DNA of 64,000 nucleotides from Parasedimentitalea psychrophila (GCF_030285785.1 NZ_CP127247.1:4487501-4551500); one strand, 5' to 3'. Numbered from the stretch's first letter, positions 33,748-43,915 are shown. Numbers and translations are program-made. Notes: a model not told the origin generated them from the sequence alone.

Positions 33748-35007
33748 CTATTGTCGAACCAAGGCTCTGCGCGCAGCATCTTCCTCGCGCCAGCTCACCA
33801 GTCCATTCAAAATCCCGCGCGTCATTGTCGCCCGCCACGCGGGATCTTGCAGGTTTTTCAAATCACGCGGGCTGGACAGAAATCCGATCTCGATCAGCAC
33901 TGAGGGGATATCCGCCGCCTTCAGCACCGAAAATCCCGCCGAGCGCAGCGGCCGGCGGTTCATCGGGCCGCCCTGATTGGCCATTCCCTCAACCAGGGCC
34001 TGGGCCAAGGCGTCACTGCGTGGCTGGGTCTCCTGCCGTGCCAGGTCCAGCAAGATACCGGTAACACGGTCATCCGCATCACTCAGATCCACGCCAGCCA
34101 AAAGATCACTGCGGTCATGTCGCTCCGCCAATTTGGCTGACGCCACATCCGAGGCTTCGGGCGACAGCACATGCACCGTCGCACCATGGGCCAGGCCTTC
34201 CGACAGGGAATCCGCATGGAGCGAGACAAACAGATCCGCTCCGGCCTGATGGGCCAGCGCAATGCGACGCTCCAGCGAGACAAAATAATCCCCGTCGCGG
34301 GTCAGTTGCACCTTAAAACGTCCCGACCGCACCAGTTCTTCACCCAGTTCAATGGCAAATCCCAGGATCAGATCCTTTTCCACCACCGCAGAACCATCTA
34401 CTTTAGCCTCAGCGCCCGGATCAATGCCGCCATGACCAGGATCCAACACCACCAGCAACGGCGCATCCGAGCCCCGCGTTATGGGCGCAGGCAGACCTTC
34501 CGCCGGTGGCAGATCCCAGCGCGCATCCGTCGGGGCACCTACACTGGAAGCAAAGCTCTCGGCACTGGTCGAGGTTAGCTGCAGCTGCAATTTCGCCTGT
34601 GCCGTCACCGTATCGATATCCAGCGCCGCGCTTTCAACCTTCAGCGGGCCAGCCAATTCCAGCACCATCCGCGACCAACCCGGCACATAGGTGCCAAACT
34701 GTACCCGAGTGACCTGCTGCCCCTGCAACAAAGCCTCCGACCTCAACCCACGCCAGTCCACCTCCTGAAAATCAAGCACCAGACGCGGCGGGTCGTTCAG
34801 AGTGAACAACCGATAGGGCACCCCCTGGCTCAGGCCTAGCGCGATATGGGCACCGCCATTGTCGCGGTCCTCAATCCGGCTGGAGGCAGGATCAATGCGC
34901 GCCAGCCCGCTGAATCCCTGGGTCTGGGCCTGAGTCTGGGCATGGGCCGGTCCCCCCGGCCAGTTCAGGGCCAGGGTAAATGCTATGAGTGTAAAAACTC
35001 TGCTCAT
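33748..35007 (-). CDS. N-acetylmuramoyl-L-alanine amidase (AmiC-like)
   Basis: A 419-residue periplasmic amidase that splits amide bonds between MurNAc and L-Ala, used in daughter-cell separation. It has a signal peptide ending GGPAHAQ, an AMIN-like domain (about residues 30-150, YRLFTLNDPPRLVLDF) and an Amidase_3 domain with zinc ligands in LDPGHGGIDPGA, VEKDLIL, SLHADSLSEG and the catalytic Glu in VLIEIGFLSS. An in-frame GTG at 35016 is an alternative start. It follows PBP1A in the same direction, 168 bases apart. Confidence 0.92.
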   Translation of the reverse strand: MSRVFTLIAFTLALNWPGGPAHAQTQAQTQGFSGLARIDPASSRIEDRDNGGAHIALGLSQGVPYRLFTLNDPPRLVLDFQEVDWRGLRSEALLQGQQVTRVQFGTYVPGWSRMVLELAGPLKVESAALDIDTVTAQAKLQLQLTSTSAESFASSVGAPTDARWDLPPAEGLPAPITRGSDAPLLVVLDPGHGGIDPGAEAKVDGSAVVEKDLILGFAIELGEELVRSGRFKVQLTRDGDYFVSLERRIALAHQAGADLFVSLHADSLSEGLAHGATVHVLSPEASDVASAKLAERHDRSDLLAGVDLSDADDRVTGILLDLARQETQPRSDALAQALVEGMANQGGPMNRRPLRSAGFSVLKAADIPSVLIEIGFLSSPRDLKNLQDPAWRATMTRGILNGLVSWREEDAARRALVRQ

Positions 35008-35052
35008 CTGTCTCACGCCTTTTTCGCCTCGTGTACCGCCATCGTCAAACCG

Positions 35053-36207
35053 TCAGCCTGCTTGCTGGCGGGTTGCCATGAATGCCTCCAGGCGCGCCAG
35101 CCCCTCTATTATATCAGAGGTTGACCGCGCATAGGAAAATCGCAGGGTGGTGGCGCCGCGGAGCGGATCAAAATCCAGGCCCGGCGTCACCGCAACCCCG
35201 GCTTTTTCCAGAATCTCCGCCGCAAAGGCACGGCTGTCCTGGGTCAGATCCGAGACATCCGCGTAGACGTAAAACGCCCCATCCGGCGGCGCGAACTTGG
35301 TGAATCCGGCCTTGGGCAGGCCCTGCAGCATCAGCGCGCGGTTGTGCGCATAAACACTCAGGTTTTGCCGCATTTCATCCTGACACTCCAGCGCCGCCAG
35401 TGCTGCCACCTGGCTGGCATGGGGGGCGCAAATGAACATGTTCTGAGCAATCCGCTCGATCACCCGCACATGATCCTCGGGCACCACCATCCAGCCAACC
35501 CGCCAGCCCGTCATCGCAAAGAACTTCGAGAAGGAGTTGATCACATAACACTCATCCGTCAGCTCCAGCGCGGTGACGGCCTTGGCCTCATATTCCAGCC
35601 CGTGATAAATCTCATCCGAGATAAAACTGGCGCCTTGCTCCTGCGTCGCAGCGATCAGCGCCTCCAAAGCATCGCGGTTCAGCATGGTTCCGGTTGGATT
35701 TGCAGGCGACGCAACCATCAGCCCTGCCAGATTCAGCCCTGCCAGTTCTGTCGCCACCGGCTGCAGGCGGTTTTCCGCCGCTGTCTGAATATCCACCGGC
35801 ACCAACCCCAGCGCCTTTAGGATCTGCCGGTACGACGGATAGCCCGGCGCCCCGATACCAACCCGGTCGCCACTGTCGAACAGTGCGGTAAAGCCCAGCA
35901 GAAAGGCGCCAGAAGATCCCGGCGTCACGATCACCCGGTCCGGGTTCAGATCAACATTATACCACTCTCCATATAGCCGGGCGATACGTTGGCGCAGCGC
36001 CGGAAGCCCCAAAGCCACGGTATACCCCAGCGCGTCGCCATCCAGTGCGGCGGCCACTGCGCGCCGTGCGCCCAGGGGGGCACCGGTCGATGGCTGACCA
36101 ACCTCCATGTGGATAATATGGCGACCGGCGTCTTCGGCCTGACGCGCGGCCTCCATCACATCCATCACAATGAAGGGATCGACATTTGATCGGGTTGAGT
36201 TTCGCAT
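35053..36207 (-). CDS. PLP-dependent aminotransferase (class I/II)
   Basis: A 384-residue fold-type I aminotransferase. Start 36207 follows GGGAGATC; the upstream frame is open for 90 more codons but has no ribosome site. Motifs: SPANPTGTML, SDEIYHGLEY and the PLP-binding Lys in INSFSKFFAMTGWRVGW. It could act on an aromatic or branched-chain amino acid; the substrate is not readable. The start lies only about 20 bases from the divergent M48 protease gene's start, so promoters must overlap the coding sequences. Confidence 0.9.
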   Translation of the reverse strand: MRNSTRSNVDPFIVMDVMEAARQAEDAGRHIIHMEVGQPSTGAPLGARRAVAAALDGDALGYTVALGLPALRQRIARLYGEWYNVDLNPDRVIVTPGSSGAFLLGFTALFDSGDRVGIGAPGYPSYRQILKALGLVPVDIQTAAENRLQPVATELAGLNLAGLMVASPANPTGTMLNRDALEALIAATQEQGASFISDEIYHGLEYEAKAVTALELTDECYVINSFSKFFAMTGWRVGWMVVPEDHVRVIERIAQNMFICAPHASQVAALAALECQDEMRQNLSVYAHNRALMLQGLPKAGFTKFAPPDGAFYVYADVSDLTQDSRAFAAEILEKAGVAVTPGLDFDPLRGATTLRFSYARSTSDIIEGLARLEAFMATRQQAG

Positions 36208-36229
36208 GTTGATCTCCCATGGTGCGGCC

Positions 36230-37582
36230 ATGTTTATTGACCGTTTAAATCGGCTGGCGTCAATCCCGGCCCTGGTGTTGAGCACATTGTTCCTGGTGGC
36301 CTCGGCGCTGCCATCAGCGGCGCTCGGGTTGCTGCGCGATGCGGATATCGAACACGGGCTCAGCAAGTTGGCGGCGCCGGTCCTGACTGCGGCCGGGCTG
36401 AACGCCAAACGGGTGCGGGTCTTGGTGGTCAACGACGCCTCGTTCAACGCCTTCGTGGTGGATTCCCAAACCATCTTTGTGAACTACGGCCTGATTCTGA
36501 AAGTCACCAGTCCCGAGATGCTGCAGGCGGTGATTGGCCACGAGGCGGCGCATATTGCCAATGGTCACCTGTCCCGGCGCATGCAGAACATGCGCTCTGC
36601 CAGCTCAATCTCGGGTCTTGGTGTCGCACTGGCGGTTCTGGCCGCAGCGGCCGGCGCCGGAGAGGCCGCGGCGGGCATCGCCGTCGGCACCCAAAGTGCC
36701 GCCTTTCGCAGCTTTCTGGCCCATACACGTGCCGAAGAATCCTCGGCTGATCGCTCTGCCGCCGGCTATCTGACCCGCGCGGGCATCAGCCCACAGGGGC
36801 TGGTTGACCTGCATCAGGTTTTTTCCGGCCAGGACCTGCTGAGCACAGCCAATCAAGACCCCTATATGCGCTCGCACCCCCTCAGCCGCGACCGGCTACG
36901 CGCCGCCAAGGCCTATGTTGCCAGCTTTGGCGATCAAAGCACCCCCAACGCCGAGGCCAACTATTGGTTTGCCCGGGTCCGGGGCAAGCTGTCCGCCTTC
37001 AACCGGTCGCCAAAGTGGACCAAACGTCGCGCCAAAGAAGAGACCTCAAAAGACATTCGCCTGATGCGCGAAGCGGTGGCCTTTCACCGGCAAAACAACC
37101 TGAAAAAGTCACTGACGGCACTGAACGGCGCCCTGGCACAGCGGCCCAATGACGCCTATTATTATGAGCTGAAGGGCCAGATCCTGATGGAGAACCGGCG
37201 CTGGAGCGAGGCCCTGACAGCCTACCGGCGGGCCGTCGATCTGGCGCCCTCCGAAGCGCTGATCCTGGGCGGATATGGCCGTGCCTTACTGGCCGCCGGT
37301 CAACCAAAACAGGCCATCCAAGCGATGGAGAAGGCCCGTGCCCGCGATTTCCGCGATGCCCGGCTGCTGCGGGACATGTCGCTGGCCTATGCCAAGACAG
37401 GCCGAACCGGCATGGCGGCGCTGGTCACCGCCGAGAGATACGCCCTACAGGGCCGAATGGATGACGCAGGCCGACACGCCAAACGTGCCAGTGCTTTGCT
37501 GCCGCGAGGCTCTGCCACTTGGCGACGGGCACAGGATGTGCTTATCGCTGCAGAACAATACCAAAAAAGGAAGAATAAATGA
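36230..37582 (+). CDS. M48 family metalloprotease with TPR repeats (BepA-like)
   Basis: A 450-residue periplasmic zinc protease. The ATG at 36230 gives a signal-like N-terminus ending PSAALG; an ATG at 36206 is an alternative and would overlap the divergent aminotransferase start. The active-site motif is GHEAAHIANGH and the third zinc ligand is Glu in AEESSADRSA. The C-terminal third carries tetratricopeptide repeats (ALTAYRRAVDLAPSEALILG). BepA-type proteins handle outer-membrane protein assembly and quality control. The stop overlaps the next ATG, coupling it to a DsbA-like gene. Confidence 0.9.
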   Translation: MFIDRLNRLASIPALVLSTLFLVASALPSAALGLLRDADIEHGLSKLAAPVLTAAGLNAKRVRVLVVNDASFNAFVVDSQTIFVNYGLILKVTSPEMLQAVIGHEAAHIANGHLSRRMQNMRSASSISGLGVALAVLAAAAGAGEAAAGIAVGTQSAAFRSFLAHTRAEESSADRSAAGYLTRAGISPQGLVDLHQVFSGQDLLSTANQDPYMRSHPLSRDRLRAAKAYVASFGDQSTPNAEANYWFARVRGKLSAFNRSPKWTKRRAKEETSKDIRLMREAVAFHRQNNLKKSLTALNGALAQRPNDAYYYELKGQILMENRRWSEALTAYRRAVDLAPSEALILGGYGRALLAAGQPKQAIQAMEKARARDFRDARLLRDMSLAYAKTGRTGMAALVTAERYALQGRMDDAGRHAKRASALLPRGSATWRRAQDVLIAAEQYQKRKNK

Positions 37583-38346
37583 TCCGTTTTCCCCGTGCCC
37601 TTGCGGCGGGTATCGCTACCTCATTGGTGCTTTTGTCAGCCCCGGTTCAGGCTCTGGAGCTGACCAGTATGAGCGATGCCGAACGTGCCATATTTGGCGC
37701 CGAAGTGCGCGCCTACCTGCTGCAGAATCCAGAAGTGATCATCGAAGCGGTGAATCTGCTGGAGCAGCGTCAGGCCGAAGCCGAATCGATGCAGGATGAA
37801 GCGCTGGTCGCCGCCAATCTTGAAGAGCTGCAAAACGATGGCTATTCTTGGGTCGGAGGAAACCCTGACGGCGATATAACTCTGGTTGAATTCATGGATT
37901 ATCGTTGTGGCTATTGCCGAAAGGCGGCCACCGAGGTGGCCCAGTTGCTTGCCAAGGATGGCAATATCAAATTGGTCATCAAAGAATTCCCAATTCTTGG
38001 CGAGGCATCCGTTCTGTCCTCCCGCTTTGCCATTGCCACCCGGTTGGCCGCCGGGGCCAATGCCTACAAACAAGTGCATGACGCGCTGATCGAATTTAGG
38101 GGCGAGCCAAACGACGTGGTCCTGCGACGTTTGGCCGAAGGGCTGGGGCTGGATGCGGATGCCATCCTAGCTCTGATGGACAGCCCAGAGGTCAATCAGG
38201 AATTGGCCCAGAACCATGCGCTTGCACAGCGGCTAAAGATCTCGGGAACTCCGACCTTTGTGATGGAGGACGAATTGTTGCGTGGTTTTTTACCTGCGGG
38301 TCAAATGTCGGATCTTGTTGCCATCAAACGCGACCAGCGCGGTTGA
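37579..38346 (+). CDS. DsbA family thiol-disulfide oxidoreductase
   Basis: A 255-residue periplasmic oxidoreductase (Com1/ScsC-like). A signal peptide ends near APVQA; an N-terminal helical arm (about residues 30-80) could mediate oligomerisation. The thioredoxin fold has the redox pair CGYC in MDYRCGYCRKAA and the cis-proline loop GTPTFVM. The start overlaps the M48 protease stop (ATGA at 37579), suggesting joint work in folding or quality control of envelope proteins. Confidence 0.92.
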   Translation: MIRFPRALAAGIATSLVLLSAPVQALELTSMSDAERAIFGAEVRAYLLQNPEVIIEAVNLLEQRQAEAESMQDEALVAANLEELQNDGYSWVGGNPDGDITLVEFMDYRCGYCRKAATEVAQLLAKDGNIKLVIKEFPILGEASVLSSRFAIATRLAAGANAYKQVHDALIEFRGEPNDVVLRRLAEGLGLDADAILALMDSPEVNQELAQNHALAQRLKISGTPTFVMEDELLRGFLPAGQMSDLVAIKRDQRG

Positions 38347-38353
38347 TGTAGCT

Positions 38354-38413
38354 GTAGGGTGCGTGCTTGCACGCACCTTCGGCGGTCGCGGTGCGTGCAA
38401 GCACGCACCCTAC
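38354..38413. terminator. Perfect 24-bp inverted repeat between convergent genes
   Basis: The arm 38354-38377 (GTAGGGTGCGTGCTTGCACG followed by CACC) is the exact reverse complement of 38390-38413, separated by a 12-base loop. It sits between the DsbA-like gene and the opposing ispG. Similar REP-like hairpins with GGGTGCGTG cores occur in several bacteria; here it may end both transcripts. Confidence 0.65.
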
Positions 38414-38434
38414 ACCACCCCAGCCCAAACAGCG

Positions 38435-39556
38435 TTATTCCGCGGCTTCAGCTGCCGCATCCAGTGCGGCGGCTTTTTTCTCAACCTCTTGCACAATGTG
38501 ATCGACCATTTGCTCGTTGCTCATCTTGTGGCTGGCCTTGCCAGCCAGATAAACCATTCCGGCCCCGGCCCCGCCACCGGTAAATCCGACATCGGTCATC
38601 AGCGCCTCGCCCGGACCATTCACCACACAGCCAATAATCGACAGGCTCATCGGGGTATGGATATGGGCCAGTCGCTGTTCCAGTGACTCGACGGTCCTGA
38701 TCACATCAAACCCCTGCCGCGCACAGGACGGGCATGAAATGATATTGACGCCGCGATGGCGTAGGCCCAGGGATTTGAGGATCTCAAAGCCGACTTTAAC
38801 TTCCTCCACCGGATCGGCGCTCAGCGAAACCCGGATGGTATCGCCGATGCCCATCCACAGCAGCTGGCCCAAGCCAATCGCCGATTTGATGGTTCCGGAC
38901 ACAAAACCGCCCGCCTCGGTGATGCCCAGATGGATCGGCGCGTCCGTGGCCTCAGCCAGCTGCATATAGGCCGCCGCAGACATGAACACATCCGATGCCT
39001 TGACCGAAATCTTGTAATTGTGGAAATCGTGATCCTGTAGAATGCGGATATGATCCAGCCCGCTTTCCACCATCGCATCCGGGCAGGGTTCACCGTATTT
39101 CTCCAGCAGGTGCTTTTCCAGCGAGCCCGCATTGACACCAATTCGGATCGAGCAATTGTGGTCCTTGGCCGCCTTGATCACCTCGGCAATCCGCGACTCG
39201 TTGCCGATGTTGCCCGGGTTGATCCGCAGGCAGGCAGCGCCCGCCTCGGCCGCCTCAATGCCGCGTTTATAGTGGAAGTGGATGTCGGCAATGATCGGCA
39301 CCGGGCTTTCTGCGACGATCTCCTTCAGCGCCCTGGACGAGGCCTCGTCCGGCACCGATATCCGCACCAGATCAGCACCGGCCTCGGCGGCGGCCTGCAC
39401 CTGCTTTACGGTTGCGGCGACGTCGGTGGTCAGGCTGTTGGTCATGGTTTGCACGGCGATAGGTGCATCGCCGCCGACGGGCACGTTTCCGACCATGATT
39501 TGGCGACTTTTTCGGCGTTCGATATTGCGCCAGGGGCGGATATGATTGATCGACAT
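38435..39556 (-). CDS. ispG: 4-hydroxy-3-methylbut-2-en-1-yl diphosphate synthase
   Basis: A 373-residue iron-sulfur enzyme of the MEP isoprenoid pathway. The start at 39556 gives the usual [17 protein letters not shown]; a TTG at 39580 with AAAGG before it is an alternative. Cluster ligands are Cys in [12 protein letters not shown], Cys in [12 protein letters not shown] and a Glu in the same motif; [12 protein letters not shown] and RINPGNIG are conserved TIM-barrel segments. It follows the RodZ-like gene in the same direction, an order conserved in many bacteria. Confidence 0.95.
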   Translation of the reverse strand: MSINHIRPWRNIERRKSRQIMVGNVPVGGDAPIAVQTMTNSLTTDVAATVKQVQAAAEAGADLVRISVPDEASSRALKEIVAESPVPIIADIHFHYKRGIEAAEAGAACLRINPGNIGNESRIAEVIKAAKDHNCSIRIGVNAGSLEKHLLEKYGEPCPDAMVESGLDHIRILQDHDFHNYKISVKASDVFMSAAAYMQLAEATDAPIHLGITEAGGFVSGTIKSAIGLGQLLWMGIGDTIRVSLSADPVEEVKVGFEILKSLGLRHRGVNIISCPSCARQGFDVIRTVESLEQRLAHIHTPMSLSIIGCVVNGPGEALMTDVGFTGGGAGAGMVYLAGKASHKMSNEQMVDHIVQEVEKKAAALDAAAEAAE

Positions 39557-39665
39557 TTGCGGATCCAGACTAAAGGTCAATTGCCTTTAGATACGCCCGG
39601 AACCCATGCGCCGCAATGGCCCAAGACATCCCACCCGTCGATCACTGGCAACTGGCACCGTCGGG

Positions 39666-40859
39666 TTACTCCGAGAATGCCGCGGTTTTAAGTTCGGCCA
39701 CCATTTTGGCCAGGTCGCGATCTTGCTCCAGATCCGCGACATCAAATCGTTCGGTGACGGTATCAATCGACAACAGCAGATTTTTTGTGACCTGGCCACG
39801 GCCACCGACCGGACCAAAATGCGCCCCATCCAGAGCGAAATAAATGGCGCTGCTTTCACCGGTGCGCAGCAATGGCGCCTCTTCGGTGGCTGGAATTTCA
39901 TAGCGTTGGCCGGGCTTCATGATGCCTTCAAAAATCACGCTGCCATCGACAGCACTGACCCGCACCCAAGACTCGCGTACGGCCACCATTTCCATTCGGG
40001 GAGCGGCCTGTTCGATAACCTGTGGCACCGGTTGAGCGGAGACCGGCGCGGACGGACGGCGCGCCACAGCAAATTCCAAACTCGGCAGTTCTGACGAAGC
40101 AAAACTTCCAAACGCGCTGGGATCCAATGTCGAAATCGGTGCATCCCGCGCCATCAGAACAGGCACATCAAGAGCCTGAGGACGGTACAACCGGTTCAGC
40201 GCGTCCGAGTTGGCGACGGCGGTAGAATTTAGCGCCATTGTGTTCGCAGCCATCAGCGGATCCAACTCGGTCAGGACCACCGGGGTTTGCTCGATTGGGG
40301 CCATCTGCACTTGCTGCACCTGCTGCAGAACGGTCCAGCCACCAAAGCCAACGCCGCCGATCAAGGCCAGCAAGACCATGACAGAACCAATGGCCCGCGC
40401 CTCCACATTTGAAAAGAAGCCGCCCCGGTTGGGGGCAAAAGGTGTGTTGGGGGCAGTAAATGCATCGCTGCCCAGACCGCCCATACCGGTGGCAATCGGC
40501 ACCGGGCCCTCGCGTTTACTGGATGCTTTGGTGGACATCCCATGGGCCACTTCAAATCCGCTTTCGCGACAGAAATCCTCGAACACCTGTTCTGGATCCA
40601 TGTTCAGATAGCGGGCGTAAGAGCGCACATAGCCGGCGATAAAGCCGGGGGTGTCAAAAACGCTGGGGTCGGAATTTTCTATTGCTGCGATATAAGACGC
40701 TTTGATCCGCAGCTCCCGCTGCACATCCAGCAGCGATTTGCCCAGTGTTGCGCGCTCACCGCGCATCGCATCACCGAGGCGAAATTCAAAATCATCAAAG
40801 CTCCGAGGTACACTGACCTCCTGCACTTTAGACCTGCGCTGAGTGATGCGCCCAATCAT
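39666..40859 (-). CDS. RodZ-like helix-turn-helix membrane protein
   Basis: A 397-residue protein. An N-terminal HTH_25 domain (about residues 20-95, LGKSLLDVQRELRIKASYIA, DTPGFIAGYVRSYARYLNMD) faces the cytosol, one membrane helix lies near 165-185, then a long Ala/Pro-rich linker and a C-terminal domain of the DUF4115 type (ESWVRVSAVDGSVIFEGIMK). RodZ links MreB to the elongasome. Start 40859 is preferred; GTG at 40886 is the alternative. Its place directly upstream of ispG supports the call. Confidence 0.88.
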   Translation of the reverse strand: MIGRITQRRSKVQEVSVPRSFDDFEFRLGDAMRGERATLGKSLLDVQRELRIKASYIAAIENSDPSVFDTPGFIAGYVRSYARYLNMDPEQVFEDFCRESGFEVAHGMSTKASSKREGPVPIATGMGGLGSDAFTAPNTPFAPNRGGFFSNVEARAIGSVMVLLALIGGVGFGGWTVLQQVQQVQMAPIEQTPVVLTELDPLMAANTMALNSTAVANSDALNRLYRPQALDVPVLMARDAPISTLDPSAFGSFASSELPSLEFAVARRPSAPVSAQPVPQVIEQAAPRMEMVAVRESWVRVSAVDGSVIFEGIMKPGQRYEIPATEEAPLLRTGESSAIYFALDGAHFGPVGGRGQVTKNLLLSIDTVTERFDVADLEQDRDLAKMVAELKTAAFSE

Positions 40860-40990
40860 CCCTGCAATCCCATTCCTGCCCGCCACGTATTAAACTAGAG
40901 CGCCTATAAAACCGTCCCAACGATTCGATTGCACTCTTTCGTTGATAAATGGGTAACACACTCTAGAAAATTTTACAGGGCACTCATGAC

Positions 40991-42226
40991 TTAGCCCGCC
41001 AGATCGGCACGATTCAGCGCACAATGCGACCACAAGGCGTCCATTGCATGGATCAATGCGTCAATTTCTTTGGGGCCATGCACCGGAGACGGCGTAAAGC
41101 GCAGACGCTCCGTACCGCGCGGAACAGTTGGAAAGTTAATTGGTTGCACATAGATACCGTAGTCAGCCAGCAACATATCGCTTAGCTTTTGGGTGTGCAC
41201 AGGGTCTCCGACAATGACGGGCACAATGTGGCTACCCTGGTCAATGATCGGCAAGCCCAAGCCTTTCAGTCGCAACTTCAGGATCTTCGCCTGTTGCTGA
41301 TGCTGTTCACGCAATTCAGGTGTTTTCTTCAAATAGGCAACTGAGGCTGCCGCGCCGGCCGCGACGGCGGGTGCCAGCGACGTGGTAAAGATAAAGCCCG
41401 GCGCATAGGAGCGAATTGCATCGACCATTTTGGCGCTGGCGGTAATGTAGCCGCCCATCACGCCATAGGCCTTGGCCAGAGTTCCGTTAATGATATCAAT
41501 GCGATGCGCCAATCCGTCACGTTCAGTAACGCCGCCACCGCGTGGACCATACATGCCGACCGCGTGCACTTCGTCAATATAGGTCAGGGCACCAAATTCC
41601 TCGGCCAATTCGATGATTTCTTCGATCGGGCCAAAATCACCGTCCATTGAGTAGACCGATTCAAAGGCGATCAGTTTGGGGGCCGACGATTCGTCTGCGG
41701 CCAGAAGCTCGCGCAGATGCGCCACATCATTGTGGCGAAAGATCCGCTTGGCGCCGCCATTGCGGCGCACCCCTTCGATCATCGACGCGTGATTCAGACT
41801 ATCGGAATAGATGATCAACCCTGGAAACAGTTTCGGCAGGGTGCTCAGCGTGGCGTCGTTGGCGATATAGGCCGAGGTGAACAACAGGGCTGATTCCTTG
41901 CCGTGCAGATCAGCCAATTCAGCCTCAAGCCGTTTATGGTACACCGTTGTGCCAGAAATATTGCGGGTTCCGCCAGAGCCTGCGCCGGTTGCGTCAATCG
42001 CCTCGTGCATGGCCCGCAGAACCACCGGATGCTGCCCCATGCCAAGGTAATCATTGCCACACCAGACGGTGATATCCTGCAGACTGCCATCCGGCCGCGT
42101 CCACACCGCATGGGGAAACTGACCGTTGCGGCGTTCGATATCGATAAAGGTCCGGTAACGGCCTTCTTCATGCAATTGGTTAATGGCTGCGTCGAGTTTC
42201 GCGGTATAGTCCACCGGTATCTCCAT
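40991..42226 (-). CDS. hemA: 5-aminolevulinate synthase (C4 pathway)
   Basis: A 411-residue PLP enzyme condensing glycine and succinyl-CoA to ALA, the entry to heme, bacteriochlorophyll and corrins in alphaproteobacteria. Start 42226 is preceded by GGGATTAG. Diagnostic blocks: [42 protein letters not shown], and the PLP Lys in [13 protein letters not shown]. About 115-130 bases upstream of the start lies a perfect FNR-type box (42341-42354), consistent with FnrL control known for Rhodobacter hemA. Confidence 0.96.
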   Translation of the reverse strand: MEIPVDYTAKLDAAINQLHEEGRYRTFIDIERRNGQFPHAVWTRPDGSLQDITVWCGNDYLGMGQHPVVLRAMHEAIDATGAGSGGTRNISGTTVYHKRLEAELADLHGKESALLFTSAYIANDATLSTLPKLFPGLIIYSDSLNHASMIEGVRRNGGAKRIFRHNDVAHLRELLAADESSAPKLIAFESVYSMDGDFGPIEEIIELAEEFGALTYIDEVHAVGMYGPRGGGVTERDGLAHRIDIINGTLAKAYGVMGGYITASAKMVDAIRSYAPGFIFTTSLAPAVAAGAAASVAYLKKTPELREQHQQQAKILKLRLKGLGLPIIDQGSHIVPVIVGDPVHTQKLSDMLLADYGIYVQPINFPTVPRGTERLRFTPSPVHGPKEIDALIHAMDALWSHCALNRADLAG

Positions 42227-42340
42227 AGCTAATCCCGGCACCCCGGAGTGAAGGCGACTGTGCCGTATTCGTCTTTGCGAATAGATACCTTAAGCGCCTG
42301 TTTCGATCAACCACATACGCCCGAGCGAACCATGGCAGCC

Positions 42341-42354
42341 TTGATGTGGATCAA
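42341..42354. promoter_or_regulatory. FNR/FnrL binding box upstream of hemA
   Basis: TTGATGTGGATCAA matches the consensus TTGAT-N4-ATCAA without mismatch. It lies between divergent hemA (start 42226) and the M20 peptidase gene (start 42527), about 115 and 173 bases away. FnrL activates hemA in Rhodobacter sphaeroides, so hemA is the likely target; an effect on the peptidase gene is possible. Confidence 0.75.
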
Positions 42355-42526
42355 ATAGACCTTTGATCCAGTAGCGGCAAGAACAGCAGCGGCCCAATTG
42401 TGACCGTTTGCGTCCCAAGTCGACGCCTAAGGGACACGGTTGATGCCAATCGTAGACATCTCTGGCCCCCAACCAATGCCACTGCTAGGCTTTGCGCAAA
42501 ACCACCTCGATGTTCAGGAGAAATTG

Positions 42527-43915
42527 ATGTCACTTGATGATGTGCTGGCCCAGATCGACCGAAATTTGGACACTGCAACTGCCCACCTGATGGATCTGTT
42601 GCGAATCCAATCCATATCCACCGACCCCGCCTACAAGGCAGACTGTGACAAGGCCGCCGACTGGCTGGTTGCGGATCTTAAATCCATTGGCGTCGAGGCC
42701 ACAAAACGCCCCACCCCCGGGCACCCAATGGTTGTTGGCCATGTCGGCGAGGACAACAGCGACCTGCCCCATGTACTGTTTTATGGGCATTACGACGTAC
42801 AACCCGTCGATCCGCTAGAGCTGTGGACCAGCCCGCCGTTTGAACCGCAGTTGGAAGAGACCAATAATGGCACCGTCATTCGCGGCCGTGGGGCATCGGA
42901 TGACAAGGGCCAGTTGATGACCTTTATCGAGGCCTGCCGCGCCTGGAAACTGGTGCATGGCAGCCTGCCCTGCCGCATCACCTTCTTCTTTGAGGGTGAA
43001 GAAGAATCCGGTTCTCCGTCGCTGATTCCCTTCATGCAGGCCAACGCCGATGAGTTGAAAGCCGATATCGCGCTGATCTGTGACACCTCGATGGTGTCAC
43101 GCGGCGTGCCCTCGATTGCCTCGCAACTGCGCGGCATGCTGAAGGATGAATTTACCGTGATCGGCCCGCGGATTGACCTGCATTCGGGCCACTACGGTGG
43201 CCCCGGCTTAAATCCGCTGCGTGAACTGTCGCGGATCGTCGATAGTTTTTACGACCGGGAAACCGGCCGGGTTGCGGTAGAAGGGTTCTATGACGGGGTT
43301 CACGAGGTTCCCGCCGACCTGCTGCGCCAATGGGAAAACTCCGGATTTGACGCGCAGGACTATCTGAGCAACGCCGGGTACACGCAGGCCCATGGTGAAA
43401 AGGCCTATTCGATCCTTGAACAGCAATGGTCGCGCCCTACTCTCGAAGTAAACGGGCTGTGGGGCGGCTATAACGGGGCGGGATCAAAGACGGTGATTCC
43501 GTCCGAGGCCCACTGCAAAATCACCTGCCGTCTGGTTGGTGATATGGACCCCGACGCCCTGCGTGGCAAGATCCGCGCCCATGTCGCCGCTCAGCTGTCG
43601 CCAGACTGCAAAGTGGTCTGGGATCAGGATCTCGAAGGCTCTCCGGCATCGGTGATGAACATCGCCCGCCCCGAATTTGAGGCCGCCCGTGGTGCGCTAT
43701 CGGACGAATGGAACCGCGAGGCGGTGTTCTGCGGCATGGGCGGGTCGATCCCGATTGCCGGCTTCTTCAAATCGGTGCTGGGCATGGATGCCATGTTGGT
43801 TGGCTTCGCCAATGACGACGATGCCATCCATTCCCCCAACGAGAAATACGACCTCAAGAGCTTTCACAAAGGTATCCGCTCCTGGGCGCGTATTCTGGAT
43901 GCGCTGACCAAGTAA
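42527..43915 (+). CDS. M20 family dipeptidase
   Basis: A 462-residue zinc dipeptidase of the M20/M25/M40 family, acting in the cytosol. Start 42527 follows AGGAGAAATTG; an upstream frame opening at 42440 has no ribosome site. Metal ligands are His and Asp in FYGHYDVQPVDP, Asp in GRGASDDKGQLM, the bridging Glu in FFFEGEEESGS, and later His. The lid domain with NGLWGGYNGAGSKTVIPSEAHCK is typical of the carnosinase-like branch. It is a stand-alone gene; substrate preference is unknown. Confidence 0.92.
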   Translation: MSLDDVLAQIDRNLDTATAHLMDLLRIQSISTDPAYKADCDKAADWLVADLKSIGVEATKRPTPGHPMVVGHVGEDNSDLPHVLFYGHYDVQPVDPLELWTSPPFEPQLEETNNGTVIRGRGASDDKGQLMTFIEACRAWKLVHGSLPCRITFFFEGEEESGSPSLIPFMQANADELKADIALICDTSMVSRGVPSIASQLRGMLKDEFTVIGPRIDLHSGHYGGPGLNPLRELSRIVDSFYDRETGRVAVEGFYDGVHEVPADLLRQWENSGFDAQDYLSNAGYTQAHGEKAYSILEQQWSRPTLEVNGLWGGYNGAGSKTVIPSEAHCKITCRLVGDMDPDALRGKIRAHVAAQLSPDCKVVWDQDLEGSPASVMNIARPEFEAARGALSDEWNREAVFCGMGGSIPIAGFFKSVLGMDAMLVGFANDDDAIHSPNEKYDLKSFHKGIRSWARILDALTK

